Counted from the stretch's first letter, positions 1-9,162 are shown. The stretch: 64,000 nucleotides of DNA from Flavobacterium sp. WC2421 (GCF_040822115.1 NZ_CP162004.1:496001-560000); one strand, 5' to 3'. Notes: generated from the sequence alone by a model not told the origin. Translations and numbers: made by a program.

Positions 1-1
1 C

Positions 2-178
2 ATTATTGCCATTTTACTCAATATGATCGTCGTTTACCTAGTTTTAAAATCATCTTCAAAAATCGAGCAAATGCTTGGAAAATCTGGCTTAGGTGTCATC
101 AGAAAAGTTTTTGGAGTTGTTTTGCTGGCAATTGCTGTTAAATTATTCGGCGCTAATGTTAAAGGTTTGTTTGTCTAA
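2..178 (+). CDS. MarC-family integral membrane protein, C-terminal fragment
   Basis: An open frame enters from the left edge and stops at 176-178, leaving 58 residues. They include a hydrophobic helix (IIAILLNMIVVYLVL), a short polar stretch with GKSGLGVIRKVFG, and a final helix (VVLLAIAVKLFGANV). This ending is typical of the MarC/UPF0056 family of multi-pass inner-membrane proteins, whose transport substrate is not established. The start and most of the protein lie outside the window. The family call rests on this C-terminal pattern only. Confidence 0.6.
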   Translation: MIAILLNMIVVYLVLKSSSKIEQMLGKSGLGVIRKVFGVVLLAIAVKLFGANVKGLFV

Positions 179-278
179 TATTTTTTTTTATAAATTTACC
201 CCCTAATGTACTCTGTAAATATAATCTGATTTTTAAGAGAAAAACATTTTTTAAAAAGAACACTCTCAATATTTTTTA

Positions 279-286
279 TATTTTCG
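279..286 (+). promoter_or_regulatory. Weak -7 box (TATTTTCG) before the small membrane protein gene
   Basis: Seven of eight bases match the Bacteroidota -7 consensus TAnnTTTG. It sits about 20 bp before the ATG at 306, in an A-rich stretch without other signals. No clear -33 TTG was found. Confidence 0.3.
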
Positions 287-305
287 GAACAAAAAAAAAA
301 ACATT

Positions 306-509
306 ATGAAAATCTTTACTAACATATTAGTGTTTCTAGCATTGGCACTTATTGTTTTCAATATTACTTTGTTAGACTTCAAACACCCGTTTCAAGGAGA
401 TAGCGTAGTTGCTTTCATAGGAATTGCCGCTTCGTTTTGTGCTGTATTAATTCTTTTAATTTTTAGAATGTCTAAAAAGATAGAAGAAAAAATGAATGAT
501 AAGTTATAA
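306..509 (+). CDS. Small two-helix membrane protein, unknown function
   Basis: This is a 67-residue protein with two clear hydrophobic segments, at about residues 4-24 and 36-54. A polar loop containing DFKHPFQGDS separates them, and the tail is strongly charged (KKIEEKMNDKL). It probably sits in the inner membrane with both ends in the cytoplasm. I do not recognise a named family, and no function is proposed. Only five bases separate its stop from the next start at 515, so the two are likely co-transcribed with the flavoprotein. The ATG at 306 follows an A-rich leader, as is usual in flavobacteria. Confidence 0.7.
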   Translation: MKIFTNILVFLALALIVFNITLLDFKHPFQGDSVVAFIGIAASFCAVLILLIFRMSKKIEEKMNDKL

Positions 510-514
510 CACCT

Positions 515-1120
515 ATGTTCGATGTATTAATTATTGGTGGTGGAGTTTCAGGGATATCTTGTGCACTTGTCTTAGGTTCTGCAAAAAACAAATCCTTTGT
601 CACTGACAAGCAAATTGGAGTTATCACTCATCAAAAAGCATCTTCGCTTCAGGACGCCCTTTTTAATAATGCCTATGGAATTGCTCCAGGAACATTAGGG
701 ACTACTCTACTACAAGAAAGTACACAACATTTATCAGAGGCTTATCCTCATATAAAGCAAATACCAAACGAAAAAGTCCTTAAAGTTGAAGGGGTTTATC
801 CAGAGTTTACTATTACTACAAATAAAAACACCTATACAAGTAAAATTGTTGTTATTGGTATAGGATCCGCAAATACGTTTGCTATTGAAGGATTAATGCA
901 ATATGTAGAACCACACCGAAAAGCACTACCCGAAAAACAACGAATCCAGCTACAAAATTCAGATCATAAAGTCGCTGATGGAATTTATGTTATCGGAACT
1001 TTGGCAGGATGGAGAAGCCAGCTGGCTATTGCTGCAGGAAGTGGCGCTGCGGTAGCTACAGATATTCTTACTTTATGGAATAACGGCATCCAAACCCATG
1101 CGCACGACAGCATTAGATAA
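515..1120 (+). CDS. FAD/NAD(P)-binding oxidoreductase, thioredoxin-reductase-like
   Basis: This 201-residue protein begins with a Rossmann dinucleotide motif, DVLIIGGGVSGISCA (residues 3-17), which binds the ADP part of FAD. Near the C terminus it has the second flavin signature, ADGIYVIGTLAGW, followed by a small-residue helix (AAGSGAAVATDIL) as in thioredoxin-reductase-type enzymes. It is much shorter than full thioredoxin reductases (about 310 residues). It has no obvious CxxC redox pair and no complete second NAD(P)H Rossmann domain between the two halves. It may be a reduced flavoprotein using another reductant. The substrate is unknown. It lies five bases after the small membrane protein and 59 bases before the acyltransferase gene. 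Confidence 0.7.
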   Translation: MFDVLIIGGGVSGISCALVLGSAKNKSFVTDKQIGVITHQKASSLQDALFNNAYGIAPGTLGTTLLQESTQHLSEAYPHIKQIPNEKVLKVEGVYPEFTITTNKNTYTSKIVVIGIGSANTFAIEGLMQYVEPHRKALPEKQRIQLQNSDHKVADGIYVIGTLAGWRSQLAIAAGSGAAVATDILTLWNNGIQTHAHDSIR

Positions 1121-1179
1121 ATAGAAATTAGCATATTAGAAAATTAATAGTAGATTTACCTTTTTTATAAATCAACACT

Positions 1180-1929
1180 ATGTTTTCATTTCTACTTGGC
1201 CTACTCAGACTTATCGTTTTTATCCTATATATTTCCTTTTTTTCATTAACCTTTTATTTGGCAAGTTTTTTTTGGAGTGAAAAAACTACAAATCGCAATG
1301 CCCTAATCCTACGTGATTTTATAATAAAAACAACAAATCAAATTTTAGGAATCCGCACTATTGTTTATGGTGAATTACCGAAAACTCAAGGGTTAATTGT
1401 AGCCAATCACCGTTCTTATTTTGATCCAATAGTAATTGTAAGTCATATTCATGCTTATCCTGTAGGCAAAAAAGAAGTAGCGTCATGGCCACTTATTGGC
1501 TATCTCTGTAAAATATCAGGAGTGATTTTTGTTGAACGAGAGTGCCAAGACAGCAGACAGAAAACGTGTGACATGATCAAGAAAACACTAAATGAAGGAT
1601 CTTCAATAATTAATTTCCCTGAAGGAACAACTGATATTTTACCCACCACATTACCTTTTAATTATGGTTCGTTTAAAACTGCAACTCAAATAAAAGCAGC
1701 AATAATTCCTGTTGCAATAGACTATAAAGTAAAATCAGATGCCTTTGTAAATGACGACACTTTTATCCCTCATTTTTTAAAATGTTTTGGAAAACCAATT
1801 ACCGAAATAAAGATTACTTATTTCCCACCAATCTATTCCAATGATGCTGAATTTTTATTAAATACATCTAAAGTAATGATTGACAAAGAACTTATTCGCT
1901 TTAGAAAAGATTGGGATAGTGAAAAATAA
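1180..1929 (+). CDS. 1-acyl-sn-glycerol-3-phosphate acyltransferase family (PlsC-like)
   Basis: The protein has 249 residues, the usual PlsC length. Hydrophobic N-terminal segments (residues 3-32) anchor it to the inner membrane. The catalytic HX4D motif is NHRSYFDP (His77, Asp82), and the substrate-binding motif FPEGTT follows at about residue 146. Family members transfer an acyl chain to lysophosphatidic acid in phospholipid synthesis. Related enzymes acylate other lipids such as ornithine lipids, so the exact acceptor is uncertain. The preceding flavoprotein gene lies 59 bases upstream on the same strand. The gene converges with the esterase gene at 1979. Confidence 0.85.
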   Translation: MFSFLLGLLRLIVFILYISFFSLTFYLASFFWSEKTTNRNALILRDFIIKTTNQILGIRTIVYGELPKTQGLIVANHRSYFDPIVIVSHIHAYPVGKKEVASWPLIGYLCKISGVIFVERECQDSRQKTCDMIKKTLNEGSSIINFPEGTTDILPTTLPFNYGSFKTATQIKAAIIPVAIDYKVKSDAFVNDDTFIPHFLKCFGKPITEIKITYFPPIYSNDAEFLLNTSKVMIDKELIRFRKDWDSEK

Positions 1930-1978
1930 AAGACCTTAAAAAGAATCAATTTACTAAGAAACCGATACGGAATGAATC

Positions 1979-2809
1979 TTATTTCTTCTCCAAAATTTCC
2001 TTTGTAATAGCATTAACTTCTTTTATCAATAAAGGAAAAGCAGGCTCAGGCATGGAGACATGATCAAATCCTTCGAGCTTGTATAACGTAGTACGTTTGT
2101 GACCTGCAAGTTTCATCATACGCCACATATAGGCATTTTCTTCATAACGCCCCAGCATTTCCAATTCAGGATCACCCGTAATAAGTACTAAGGGTGGCGC
2201 ATCAGGACGAACAAAATAAAGAGGTGCATATTCATCTATTAAAGGCTGAATATCATTCATCCCTTTTTCTTTACGAATGGTAAAATGAGTAATTGTATGC
2301 CCACTAAAAGGAATGTTTCCTGCTATTTTATTGGCGTCAATGCCATACTTACTTAAATACTTTTTATCAAGACCTACCATCATAATAAGATAACCGCCAG
2401 CCGAATGCCCCGATAAAAAAATTAAATTCGGATTCCCTCCATAATTACTAATATGTTGAAAAGCCCACGCTATCGCCGCAGCAGCATCCTCAATATACAC
2501 TGGTGCTTTCACTTTGGGTGAAAACCTATAGCCTACTCCTATTACTGCGAAACCTTTTTCTAATAATGCAGTTGGTATTTCTTTATGTCCTCCAGTAAGT
2601 CCTCCTCCATGAAACCAAACCACTGTAGCGAAATTGCTCGTTTTTTTAGGATAATAAATATCCAAAGTACATTGAGAGTCTATATATTTATCACTTTTAC
2701 TTAGTGAATCTGAATAATAATGAATGTCTTTTTCTAACGAATATTGTTGTTGTGCAATTCCCGAAAAAGTCGATAATAGTACCAGTAAAAAAAAGAGTTT
2801 CTTCATCAT
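1979..2809 (-). CDS. Secreted alpha/beta-hydrolase, carboxylesterase type
   Basis: The 276-residue protein starts with a signal peptide (a hydrophobic core at residues 5-15, cleavage near GIAQ). The mature part shows the esterase signatures: oxyanion-hole HGGG (residues 67-70), nucleophile elbow GHSAGG (Ser136), and a C-terminal FDHVSMP with the likely catalytic His. This is the hormone-sensitive-lipase/BD-FAE type of alpha/beta hydrolase and probably cleaves short-chain esters in the periplasm or outside the cell. It lies 45 bases downstream of the S41 protease gene on the same strand and may be the last gene of that four-gene run. The natural substrate cannot be read from the sequence. Confidence 0.82.
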   Translation of the reverse strand: MMKKLFFLLVLLSTFSGIAQQQYSLEKDIHYYSDSLSKSDKYIDSQCTLDIYYPKKTSNFATVVWFHGGGLTGGHKEIPTALLEKGFAVIGVGYRFSPKVKAPVYIEDAAAAIAWAFQHISNYGGNPNLIFLSGHSAGGYLIMMVGLDKKYLSKYGIDANKIAGNIPFSGHTITHFTIRKEKGMNDIQPLIDEYAPLYFVRPDAPPLVLITGDPELEMLGRYEENAYMWRMMKLAGHKRTTLYKLEGFDHVSMPEPAFPLLIKEVNAITKEILEKK

Positions 2810-2854
2810 TATTTTTAAAATTAAAATCTTAACCTATCACAAATTGAGATGTAT

Positions 2855-4423
2855 TTATTTTAAGACTGCTTTTATCATTGCGTCTTCTTTTAAAATCACC
2901 TCATAATAACTGCTCTCTCCATAAAACTGTCTAGCTAGTTCGGCTGTAAGGTATCGCTTCACAATCGCCTTGTTTTTGACAAATTTTATATCCAATCCAT
3001 TTTTGGAAAGAAACTTTTGGAAAGCATTAAAATACAAATCGGTTTCGTTCATTTTTGCAACAAATTGCTCTAAAGACAATCCTTTAAAAACAGTACGGTT
3101 TTTGTCTAATTGTTCGAAAACAAAATTTCCAACAATTCCAGATTGCATGAGATAAACAGTGTTCTCATTTCCGTGTTCTAAAGCAATAGGAACAAAAACA
3201 TCAGGAACAATCCCTCCGCCACCGTAAACTAGTTTCCCTTTTGGCGTTTTGAATTTTAGACTATCCACTACTTTAATACTGTCTTTCTCGTACAATTCCC
3301 CATTAGCAAATCGAGATTCCGACTCCTTAAAATAGGATTCATTCCCTTTTGTGTACGGTTTTTGTATAGAGCGACCAGTGGGGGTATAATATCTAGCAAC
3401 AGTTAATCTAACTGCCGAACCATCGTCAAAATCCATTTCACGCTGTACTAATCCTTTCCCAAAAGAACGACGTCCCACAATAGTTCCTCGGTCATTATCT
3501 TGTATAGCACCCGCTAAAATCTCACTTGCTGAAGCACTATTCTCATTAATTAAAACAAAAACATTTCCAGTTTCAAAGTCTCCTTTTTTTGTTGCATAGG
3601 TTTTATCAACCTTCCCTTTTTTATTTTTGGTGAAAACAATTAACTCTTTATCTTTCAATAATTCATCAGCAATTTCAATGGCTTCTTCCATGTATCCACC
3701 ACCATTATCCCTAAGATCAATAACCAATGTTTGAGCACCTTCTTTTTTCAATTTCAACAAACCAACTTTAAATTCCTCATAAGTGGTTTCTGCAAATCGG
3801 TTTATTTTTATATATCCTGTTTTGGCATTTAGTAATAATGAAACATCCACACTTTTTAAAGGAATGACATCTCGGATAATATTTAATTTTAATTTTTTAT
3901 GCTCCGATTTTCTATAAATAGTGAGTGATACTTCCGAGCCTTTCTCTCCTTTTAAATAGGAATATAAACTATCACTAGGTAATTTACGACCAAATAATTT
4001 TGTCTTATCGGCATATAAAATTCGGTCACCCGCTTTGATTCCCGCTTTTGCCGAAGGGCCATTTTCAACTGGTTTTATTATCGCTACTGAATCATTATAC
4101 ATGTAAAAATTAACGCCAATTCCCACAAAATTACCTTTCATGTTTTCTGCAACTTGCGCTTGCTCACTTGGCGGAACATATACAGAATGTGGATCTAGTT
4201 GTCCTAAAATATTATCAACTGTAATATTCACAATTGAATCCGTATTTACATCATCAACGTACTCATTATCAATGAAATCAATTAATTTATTGAGTTTGTT
4301 TTTAGAACTACTTTTTGCTACTAGAAAATCATCATTGGAATTATTAAAATACTTACCAAGAACGATCCCCAACGACAGCGTTGCACAAATAATTATAGGC
4401 AAATATATTTTATTGATGTTCAT
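2855..4423 (-). CDS. S41-family C-terminal processing protease (CtpA/Prc type)
   Basis: The 522-residue protein has an N-terminal membrane anchor (residues 6-23), an N-terminal helical region, and a PDZ domain at about residues 95-175 with the GIGV and AGIKAGDRIL elements. The S41 protease core follows. The catalytic serine lies in NENSASASEI (residues 293-302) and the general-base lysine in SFGKGL (Lys323). The segment VIDLRDNGGG is a further family signature. Such enzymes trim the C termini of envelope proteins in the periplasm. Its start codon directly abuts the stop of the dCMP deaminase gene, so translation is probably coupled. A C-terminal extension of about 130 residues beyond the core is common in Bacteroidota members. 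Confidence 0.9.
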   Translation of the reverse strand: MNINKIYLPIIICATLSLGIVLGKYFNNSNDDFLVAKSSSKNKLNKLIDFIDNEYVDDVNTDSIVNITVDNILGQLDPHSVYVPPSEQAQVAENMKGNFVGIGVNFYMYNDSVAIIKPVENGPSAKAGIKAGDRILYADKTKLFGRKLPSDSLYSYLKGEKGSEVSLTIYRKSEHKKLKLNIIRDVIPLKSVDVSLLLNAKTGYIKINRFAETTYEEFKVGLLKLKKEGAQTLVIDLRDNGGGYMEEAIEIADELLKDKELIVFTKNKKGKVDKTYATKKGDFETGNVFVLINENSASASEILAGAIQDNDRGTIVGRRSFGKGLVQREMDFDDGSAVRLTVARYYTPTGRSIQKPYTKGNESYFKESESRFANGELYEKDSIKVVDSLKFKTPKGKLVYGGGGIVPDVFVPIALEHGNENTVYLMQSGIVGNFVFEQLDKNRTVFKGLSLEQFVAKMNETDLYFNAFQKFLSKNGLDIKFVKNKAIVKRYLTAELARQFYGESSYYEVILKEDAMIKAVLK

Positions 4424-4855
4424 TTATTCTTCTAATAATGGAATATGTTCGACCACCACACCCGCTTTCTTTAAAAACTGAATTCCAGAATCATCTCGAT
4501 ATCCTTTGTGATACACTACTCTCTTTATACCCGATTGATGTATCAATTTACTACATTCTTTACAGGGTGAAAGTGTAATATACAAAGTTGCTCCTTCGCA
4601 GGATTGAGTAGATCTTGCCACCTTTAATATGGCATTAGCTTCTGCATGTAAAACATCCCAACGTGTTAATCCTTCTTCGTCTTCACAACAATTTTCAAAA
4701 CCAGAAGGAGTTCCATTATATCCATCAGAAATTATCATTCGGTCGCGAACAATAATAGCACCTACTTGTTTGCGCTTACAGTAGGACAAAAGCCCCCACT
4801 CTGTTGCAATTCTGAGGTAGGCTTTATCGTACTTATTTAACTTTTTATCTTCCAT
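4424..4855 (-). CDS. Deoxycytidylate (dCMP) deaminase
   Basis: The zinc-dependent cytidine/deoxycytidylate deaminase fold is shown by HAE (residues 70-72, with the catalytic Glu) and PCKEC (residues 97-101, with the two zinc cysteines). The enzyme converts dCMP to dUMP for thymidylate synthesis. A further ATG lies 30 bases upstream (4885), but it would overlap the end of the HupE-like gene. The ATG at 4855 gives 143 residues beginning MEDKKLNKYDKAYLRIA and leaves only four bases between the genes, so I prefer it. The stop touches the start of the S41 protease gene, which indicates an operon. Confidence 0.9.
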   Translation of the reverse strand: MEDKKLNKYDKAYLRIATEWGLLSYCKRKQVGAIIVRDRMIISDGYNGTPSGFENCCEDEEGLTRWDVLHAEANAILKVARSTQSCEGATLYITLSPCKECSKLIHQSGIKRVVYHKGYRDDSGIQFLKKAGVVVEHIPLLEE

Positions 4856-4859
4856 TTTA

Positions 4860-5453
4860 TTATCTGAACCAAATTTCATTTTCAATAATCATAGGCAATA
4901 CTACCCCTATTATAAATGCTGACATAACCAAAGTCCAATCTCTTTTAGAAAACCTAAAAATGGTTTGAACAATATATGACAAAACTAAAACAATAAAAAC
5001 AACTACAATTTGTGCCGCCTCAATACCTAAGGCAAATTCTCCTAATGGCAGTAATTTAGAGGTTGCCGTTCCGCCAAGAATGGATTTAAAATAATTTGAA
5101 AATCCCAAACCATGAACAATCCCAAAGAACAGTACAATAAAAAATACCAAATTAATGCTTTCTTTCTTGTTCGACTTACCAGCTGTAAAAAGGTTAAATA
5201 GCGCCGTTACTAATATGGTTATAGGAATTAATAATTCTACAACATTAACTTTAATAGCAATAATTCCAAATACAGAAAGAATCAAGGCCATAGTATGCCC
5301 AATTGTAAAAAGGGAAACTAAGAGTATAATTCTTTTCCAATCTCTAAAAGAGAATGGAACCGCCAAAGCGATTAAAAACAAAACATGATCATAAGAATGT
5401 ATATCTAAAACATGTTTTAATCCTATTTGAAAATAAATCCAAAATTCTGACAT
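4860..5453 (-). CDS. HupE/UreJ-like multi-pass membrane protein
   Basis: The 197-residue protein has about six hydrophobic helices. It carries conserved His/Asp residues near the start (LDIHSYDHVLFLIAL, FTIGHTMAL) and a second motif, GIVHGLGFSNY. These are the landmarks of the HupE/UreJ family, some of whose members import nickel or cobalt. Stand-alone copies like this are common in flavobacteria without a hydrogenase or urease nearby, and none is seen here, so metal transport is only a family-based guess. It is the first gene of the run HupE-like, dCMP deaminase, S41 protease, esterase. A near-consensus -7 box lies about 30 bp upstream. Confidence 0.75.
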   Translation of the reverse strand: MSEFWIYFQIGLKHVLDIHSYDHVLFLIALAVPFSFRDWKRIILLVSLFTIGHTMALILSVFGIIAIKVNVVELLIPITILVTALFNLFTAGKSNKKESINLVFFIVLFFGIVHGLGFSNYFKSILGGTATSKLLPLGEFALGIEAAQIVVVFIVLVLSYIVQTIFRFSKRDWTLVMSAFIIGVVLPMIIENEIWFR

Positions 5454-5484
5454 AGGTTTTTTTATTAAATTGATAAAGGGGTTG

Positions 5485-5492
5485 TAAACTTA
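5485..5492 (-). promoter_or_regulatory. Near-consensus -7 box (TAAGTTTA) for the HupE-dCMP deaminase-S41 run
   Basis: On the minus strand seven of eight bases match TAnnTTTG, with A instead of G at the end. It lies 31 bp before the ATG at 5453. The spacing to a -33 element is not clear. Confidence 0.3.
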
Positions 5493-5607
5493 CGATTTAT
5501 TTTGAAAATGTTGGATTCGAAATCCCAATTCCAAGAATAATATTATAATTAAAACTAAGGTTGTTAAAGAAAAATTAAAAAGAAAATTAATAATTTAAAA
5601 ATTGAAT

Positions 5608-5615
5608 TATCTTTG
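5608..5615 (+). promoter_or_regulatory. Consensus -7 box (TATCTTTG) of the TerB-like gene
   Basis: A perfect TAnnTTTG match lies 24 bp before the ATG at 5640, with a TTAA about 17 bp further upstream as a possible -33 element. The final TTG of the box is in frame with the gene and could be mistaken for a start codon at 5613. Its position inside the promoter argues against that start. Confidence 0.6.
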
Positions 5616-5639
5616 TCGAATATAAATAAAAAATTAACT

Positions 5640-6077
5640 ATGTCATTTTCAGATTTATTTGATAACGAATTCAAACAAAGAAACAAAGGTCACTTTGCTT
5701 CTATAGTAAGATTAGCATTAGCTGATGGTGTTTTTGCTCCAGAAGAAAAAGAGTTTCTAGACAAATTAGCCATAAGACTTGAAATATCTGCAGCAGAATA
5801 CGAAGAAATTTTAGAGAACCCAACAAAATACCCAATCAACCCTCCTTACTTAAACTCTCAAAGAATTGAGCGTTTATTTGATTTGGCTCGAATCGTAAAT
5901 GTTGATCACCATTTAGGTGACAACCAAGAAGTGATGCTAGAAAAACTTAGTTTAGGTATTGGATTCACACCCGAAAACGTAAAAGCTGTTGTTGCAACAG
6001 CACTTTCATTAGCAGATGAAAAAGCAGATTTAGATACTTTCATACTAGAAATAGAGAAAGCGGAAAAAATGAACTAA
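5640..6077 (+). CDS. TerB-like (tellurite-resistance/DjlA-type) helical protein
   Basis: The 145-residue soluble protein has the TerB-like pattern ALADGVFAPEEKEFLDKLA near the start, in which a conserved acidic cluster follows the first helix. A second helical repeat has ATALSLADEKADLD. TerB-like domains are all-helical and occur in stress, tellurite-resistance and chaperone-linked proteins. No precise role is known for short stand-alone flavobacterial copies. The ATG at 5640 is chosen over a TTG nine codons upstream because that TTG belongs to the -7 promoter box. The gene ends at a strong bidirectional terminator shared with the fbp gene. Confidence 0.72.
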   Translation: MSFSDLFDNEFKQRNKGHFASIVRLALADGVFAPEEKEFLDKLAIRLEISAAEYEEILENPTKYPINPPYLNSQRIERLFDLARIVNVDHHLGDNQEVMLEKLSLGIGFTPENVKAVVATALSLADEKADLDTFILEIEKAEKMN

Positions 6078-6088
6078 TTATATAAAAA

Positions 6089-6117
6089 AAGCTTCCGAAA
6101 TTTCGGAAGCTTTTTTT
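6089..6117. terminator. Bidirectional intrinsic terminator between TerB-like gene and fbp
   Basis: A perfect 10-bp stem (GCTTCCGAAA with TTTCGGAAGC, 6091-6110) is flanked by an A run on the left and seven T on the right. It can end transcripts from both converging genes. Confidence 0.85.
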
Positions 6118-6123
6118 ATATTT

Positions 6124-7143
6124 TTAATACTTACTCAATTTGGCTTCAAGCATAAACTCCTCTGCTTTTTCAACCATATTGTAACTCCCACAAAAGAAAG
6201 GTACTCTTTCATGCAATTCTGTTGGTTCAATTTCCATTATTCTTCCAAAACCATCAGACGCTTTTCCTCCAGCTTGTTCAACAATAAAAGCCATTGGATT
6301 ACACTCATAGAGTAATCTTAATTTTCCTTTTGGAGCTTTAGAACTTGTAGGGTAAATATAAATACCTCCTTTGATCATATTCCTATGAATATCCGAAACC
6401 AAACTTCCTATATAGCGAGAAGTATAAGGCCTGTCTCCTTCTTCGGATTGACAATACTTAAGATAATTTTTTACTCCTTGTGGAAAATGGATATAATTCC
6501 CCTCATTTATGGAATAGATATTTCCATCTTCAGAAAACTTCATATCAGGATGTGATAAGTAAAACGTCCCAATAGCGGGATTTAAGGTAAAACCATTTAC
6601 TCCATGACCTGTAGTATAAACAATCATCGTTGATGTTCCATAAATAACATATCCAGCAGCAACTTGATTTGTACCAGGTTGCAAAAAATCTTCTAAAGTA
6701 ACAGGTGTTCCTATAGGAGTTATTCTTCTATAAACCGAAAAAATAGTTCCAACAGAAACATTTACATCTATATTAGAAGAGCCATCTAATGGATCCATGA
6801 GCACAACGTATTTATTGTTATGACTATGATCACTTCCTTCAACTGTTATAAATTCATCATTTTCTTCAGAAGCAATACCACAAACAATTTCCCTATTGAT
6901 TAAAGTTTGAATAAAAACTTCATTGGCATATACATCTAATTTTTGCTGATCTTCTCCTTGAATATTTTGTTCTCCAGCTGCCCCAATAATATCAACCAGA
7001 CCTGCTTTATTAACTTTGTAATTGACAACCTTGGCTGCCAAACGAATGGAATTGATAATCCTTGATAATTCACCTGACGAATATTGAAAGGCATTTTGGT
7101 TTTCAATGATGAATTCTCCTAGTGTTGTGTTGCGTTCTTTCAT
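6124..7143 (-). CDS. fbp: Fructose-1,6-bisphosphatase, class I
   Basis: The 339-residue protein matches class I FBPase in length and motifs. The metal-binding loop is [12 protein letters not shown] (residues 117 onward), preceded by the acidic EEND, and the C-terminal [13 protein letters not shown] matches the usual EQAGG signature. The enzyme removes the 1-phosphate of fructose 1,6-bisphosphate, an irreversible cytoplasmic step of gluconeogenesis. It is transcribed alone, away from the GNAT/aspartate kinase genes, and ends at the hairpin at 6089-6117. The ATG at 7143 is the natural start for the family N terminus. Confidence 0.95.
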   Translation of the reverse strand: MKERNTTLGEFIIENQNAFQYSSGELSRIINSIRLAAKVVNYKVNKAGLVDIIGAAGEQNIQGEDQQKLDVYANEVFIQTLINREIVCGIASEENDEFITVEGSDHSHNNKYVVLMDPLDGSSNIDVNVSVGTIFSVYRRITPIGTPVTLEDFLQPGTNQVAAGYVIYGTSTMIVYTTGHGVNGFTLNPAIGTFYLSHPDMKFSEDGNIYSINEGNYIHFPQGVKNYLKYCQSEEGDRPYTSRYIGSLVSDIHRNMIKGGIYIYPTSSKAPKGKLRLLYECNPMAFIVEQAGGKASDGFGRIMEIEPTELHERVPFFCGSYNMVEKAEEFMLEAKLSKY

Positions 7144-7233
7144 TACGAAATCGTTGTAGTTTTTTTGAAGTCACAAATATCGTTTTTTTTGTGAAAATGA
7201 ATTGAATAAAATTTAGTTAGTTTGCGTCTATTG

Positions 7234-7241
7234 TATATTTG
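7234..7241 (+). promoter_or_regulatory. Consensus -7 box (TATATTTG) for the GNAT-aspartate kinase genes
   Basis: A perfect TAnnTTTG match lies 70 bp before the ATG at 7312, in the 168-bp divergent gap between fbp and the acetyltransferase gene. Nothing else stands out in this gap. Confidence 0.5.
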
Positions 7242-7311
7242 TGTAAAAAAAAGAAAAAACAAGTGTTTAAAAAGCTTTATTTTTAGCAAATAACCTAAAA
7301 AATAAGAATTC

Positions 7312-7791
7312 ATGAAAATTAGAAGAGGAAAATCAGAAGATATGGTTGCGGTACTTGACCTTATTCAAGAATTAGCTATTTTTGAAAAAGAACCAGATGC
7401 GGTTTTAATAACTGCTGAAGATTTAGTAAGAGATGGTTTTGGTGCTAATCCCTTATTTCATGTTTTTGTAGCCGAAGTAGATTCGGAAATAGTAGGTATT
7501 GCTCTTTACTATTATCGCTATTCTACATGGAAAGGAAAAACACTTCATCTAGAAGATTTAGTGGTAAAGGATAAAATGCGCGGAACAGGATTAGGCTACG
7601 CATTATATTCTGAAATTATAAAACAAGGAAAAAAAGATAACGTTCGTAGAATTGAATGGAATGTTCTTGACTGGAATACACCAGCAATAGATTTTTATGA
7701 AAAATCAGGCGCTAAAGTATTAAGAGATTGGGATAATGTCCAAATGGATGAAGAAGGAATTAATGACTTTCTAGAAAAGAAGTTAAAATAA
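7312..7791 (+). CDS. GNAT-family N-acetyltransferase, diamine-acetyltransferase-like
   Basis: The 159-residue protein spans one GNAT domain. It starts MKIRRGKSEDMVAVLDLIQELA, has the core beta-strand segment LHLEDLVVKDKMRGTGLG with the acetyl-CoA pyrophosphate loop (RGTGLG), and ends with NTPAIDFYEKSGAKVL. This layout is close to spermidine/spermine or thialysine acetyltransferases. The acceptor amine cannot be settled by eye. The gene lies 30 bases before the aspartate kinase gene and shares its direction, so the two are probably one transcript. Confidence 0.85.
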   Translation: MKIRRGKSEDMVAVLDLIQELAIFEKEPDAVLITAEDLVRDGFGANPLFHVFVAEVDSEIVGIALYYYRYSTWKGKTLHLEDLVVKDKMRGTGLGYALYSEIIKQGKKDNVRRIEWNVLDWNTPAIDFYEKSGAKVLRDWDNVQMDEEGINDFLEKKLK

Positions 7792-7821
7792 AGTATAAGA
7801 TTACATTTTTTAAAAATTATT

Positions 7822-9078
7822 ATGAGAGTATTCAAATTTGGTGGAGCTTCTGTAAAAGATGCTGAGGGAATTAAAAATGTTTATGACGTTTTACAAAAAG
7901 TAGGTTACGAGGATGTTTTATTAGTAGTATCTGCAATGGGAAAAACTACTAATGCCCTTGAAATGGTTATCAAAAACTATTTTGATAAATCGGCTGAATT
8001 ACAATCTTCTGTTCAAGAAGTAAAAAAATATCATAATCAAATCTTATTGGATTTATTTGAGGATGATAAAAATAATGTGTTTGAAGCTGTAAAATTACAA
8101 TTTGCTGATTTAGAATTTTTCTTATCTCATAATAAATCACCTAATTACAACTTTGTTTATGACCAAATTGTAAGTTATGGTGAATTGATTTCTACTACCA
8201 TTTTGAGTCATTTCATGAATTTCATGGGTATAAAAACGCAGTGGATAGATGTTCGAAATTTTATAAAAACAGATTCGAATTACAGAGATGCCGAGGTAGA
8301 TTGGGAATTGACACAAAAAAATATTTCGAAAAATGTAAAAAGAAAAATTTTAAACATTACTCAAGGATTTTTGGGATCAGATGACAACAACTTCACAACA
8401 ACATTAGGTCGTGAAGGGTCTGATTATACTGCTGCCATTTTTGCTTATTGCCTAAATGCCGAAAGTGTTACCATCTGGAAAGATGTTCCTGGTGTAATGA
8501 ATGCGGATCCTAGGTATTTTGAAAATGCCAGTTTATTAAACCAGATATCGTATCGTGAAGCAATTGAGTTAGCCTTTTATGGAGCAACCGTTATTCACCC
8601 AAAAACATTACAACCTTTACAAAAAAAGGAAATTCCATTATATGTAAAATCATTTATCAATCCTTTACTAAAAGGAACAAGTGTTTCAAAAGGAGTTGCA
8701 TTAGAACCTTACCTGCCTTGTTTTATTGTAAAAAGAAACCAATTGTTAATTTCTCTTTCTTCAATTGATTTCTCTTTTATCATGGAAGAAAATATCAGTG
8801 AGATTTTTGCTTTATTCCATCAGTTTAAACTTAAAGTGAACTTAATCCAGAATTCGGCTATAAGTTTCTCTGTATGCGTTGAAGATAAGTTTGATAATTT
8901 TACAGAAATGAATGCTATATTGTCTAAGAAATTTAAAGTTGACTTTAGCCAAAACGTTACTTTATATACCATTAGACATTTTAACGATGCTGCTGCACAA
9001 ACAGTAGAACAAGGAAAAAAAGTAATTTTGAAGCAAGTCAGTACGGAGACGATGCAAATTGTAACTAGCGAAAATTAA
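7822..9078 (+). CDS. Aspartate kinase (monofunctional)
   Basis: The 418-residue protein opens with the aspartokinase signature KFGGASV (residues 5-11) and has the substrate-binding segment TTLGREGSDYTAA and the IWKDVPGVMNADPR segment. These define the amino-acid kinase fold. The enzyme phosphorylates aspartate, the first step toward lysine, threonine and methionine. The C-terminal part (residues about 300-418) fits an ACT-type regulatory region but is divergent, so feedback control cannot be assigned. There is no fused homoserine dehydrogenase. It follows the GNAT gene by 30 bases. Confidence 0.9.
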   Translation: MRVFKFGGASVKDAEGIKNVYDVLQKVGYEDVLLVVSAMGKTTNALEMVIKNYFDKSAELQSSVQEVKKYHNQILLDLFEDDKNNVFEAVKLQFADLEFFLSHNKSPNYNFVYDQIVSYGELISTTILSHFMNFMGIKTQWIDVRNFIKTDSNYRDAEVDWELTQKNISKNVKRKILNITQGFLGSDDNNFTTTLGREGSDYTAAIFAYCLNAESVTIWKDVPGVMNADPRYFENASLLNQISYREAIELAFYGATVIHPKTLQPLQKKEIPLYVKSFINPLLKGTSVSKGVALEPYLPCFIVKRNQLLISLSSIDFSFIMEENISEIFALFHQFKLKVNLIQNSAISFSVCVEDKFDNFTEMNAILSKKFKVDFSQNVTLYTIRHFNDAAAQTVEQGKKVILKQVSTETMQIVTSEN

Positions 9079-9162
9079 ATATCATTTCTTTTGCGCTGTC
9101 TTTTTACAAGACGAAAATTATATAGAATACACTACTTTTGACATATAGACGTTATTCTCTTT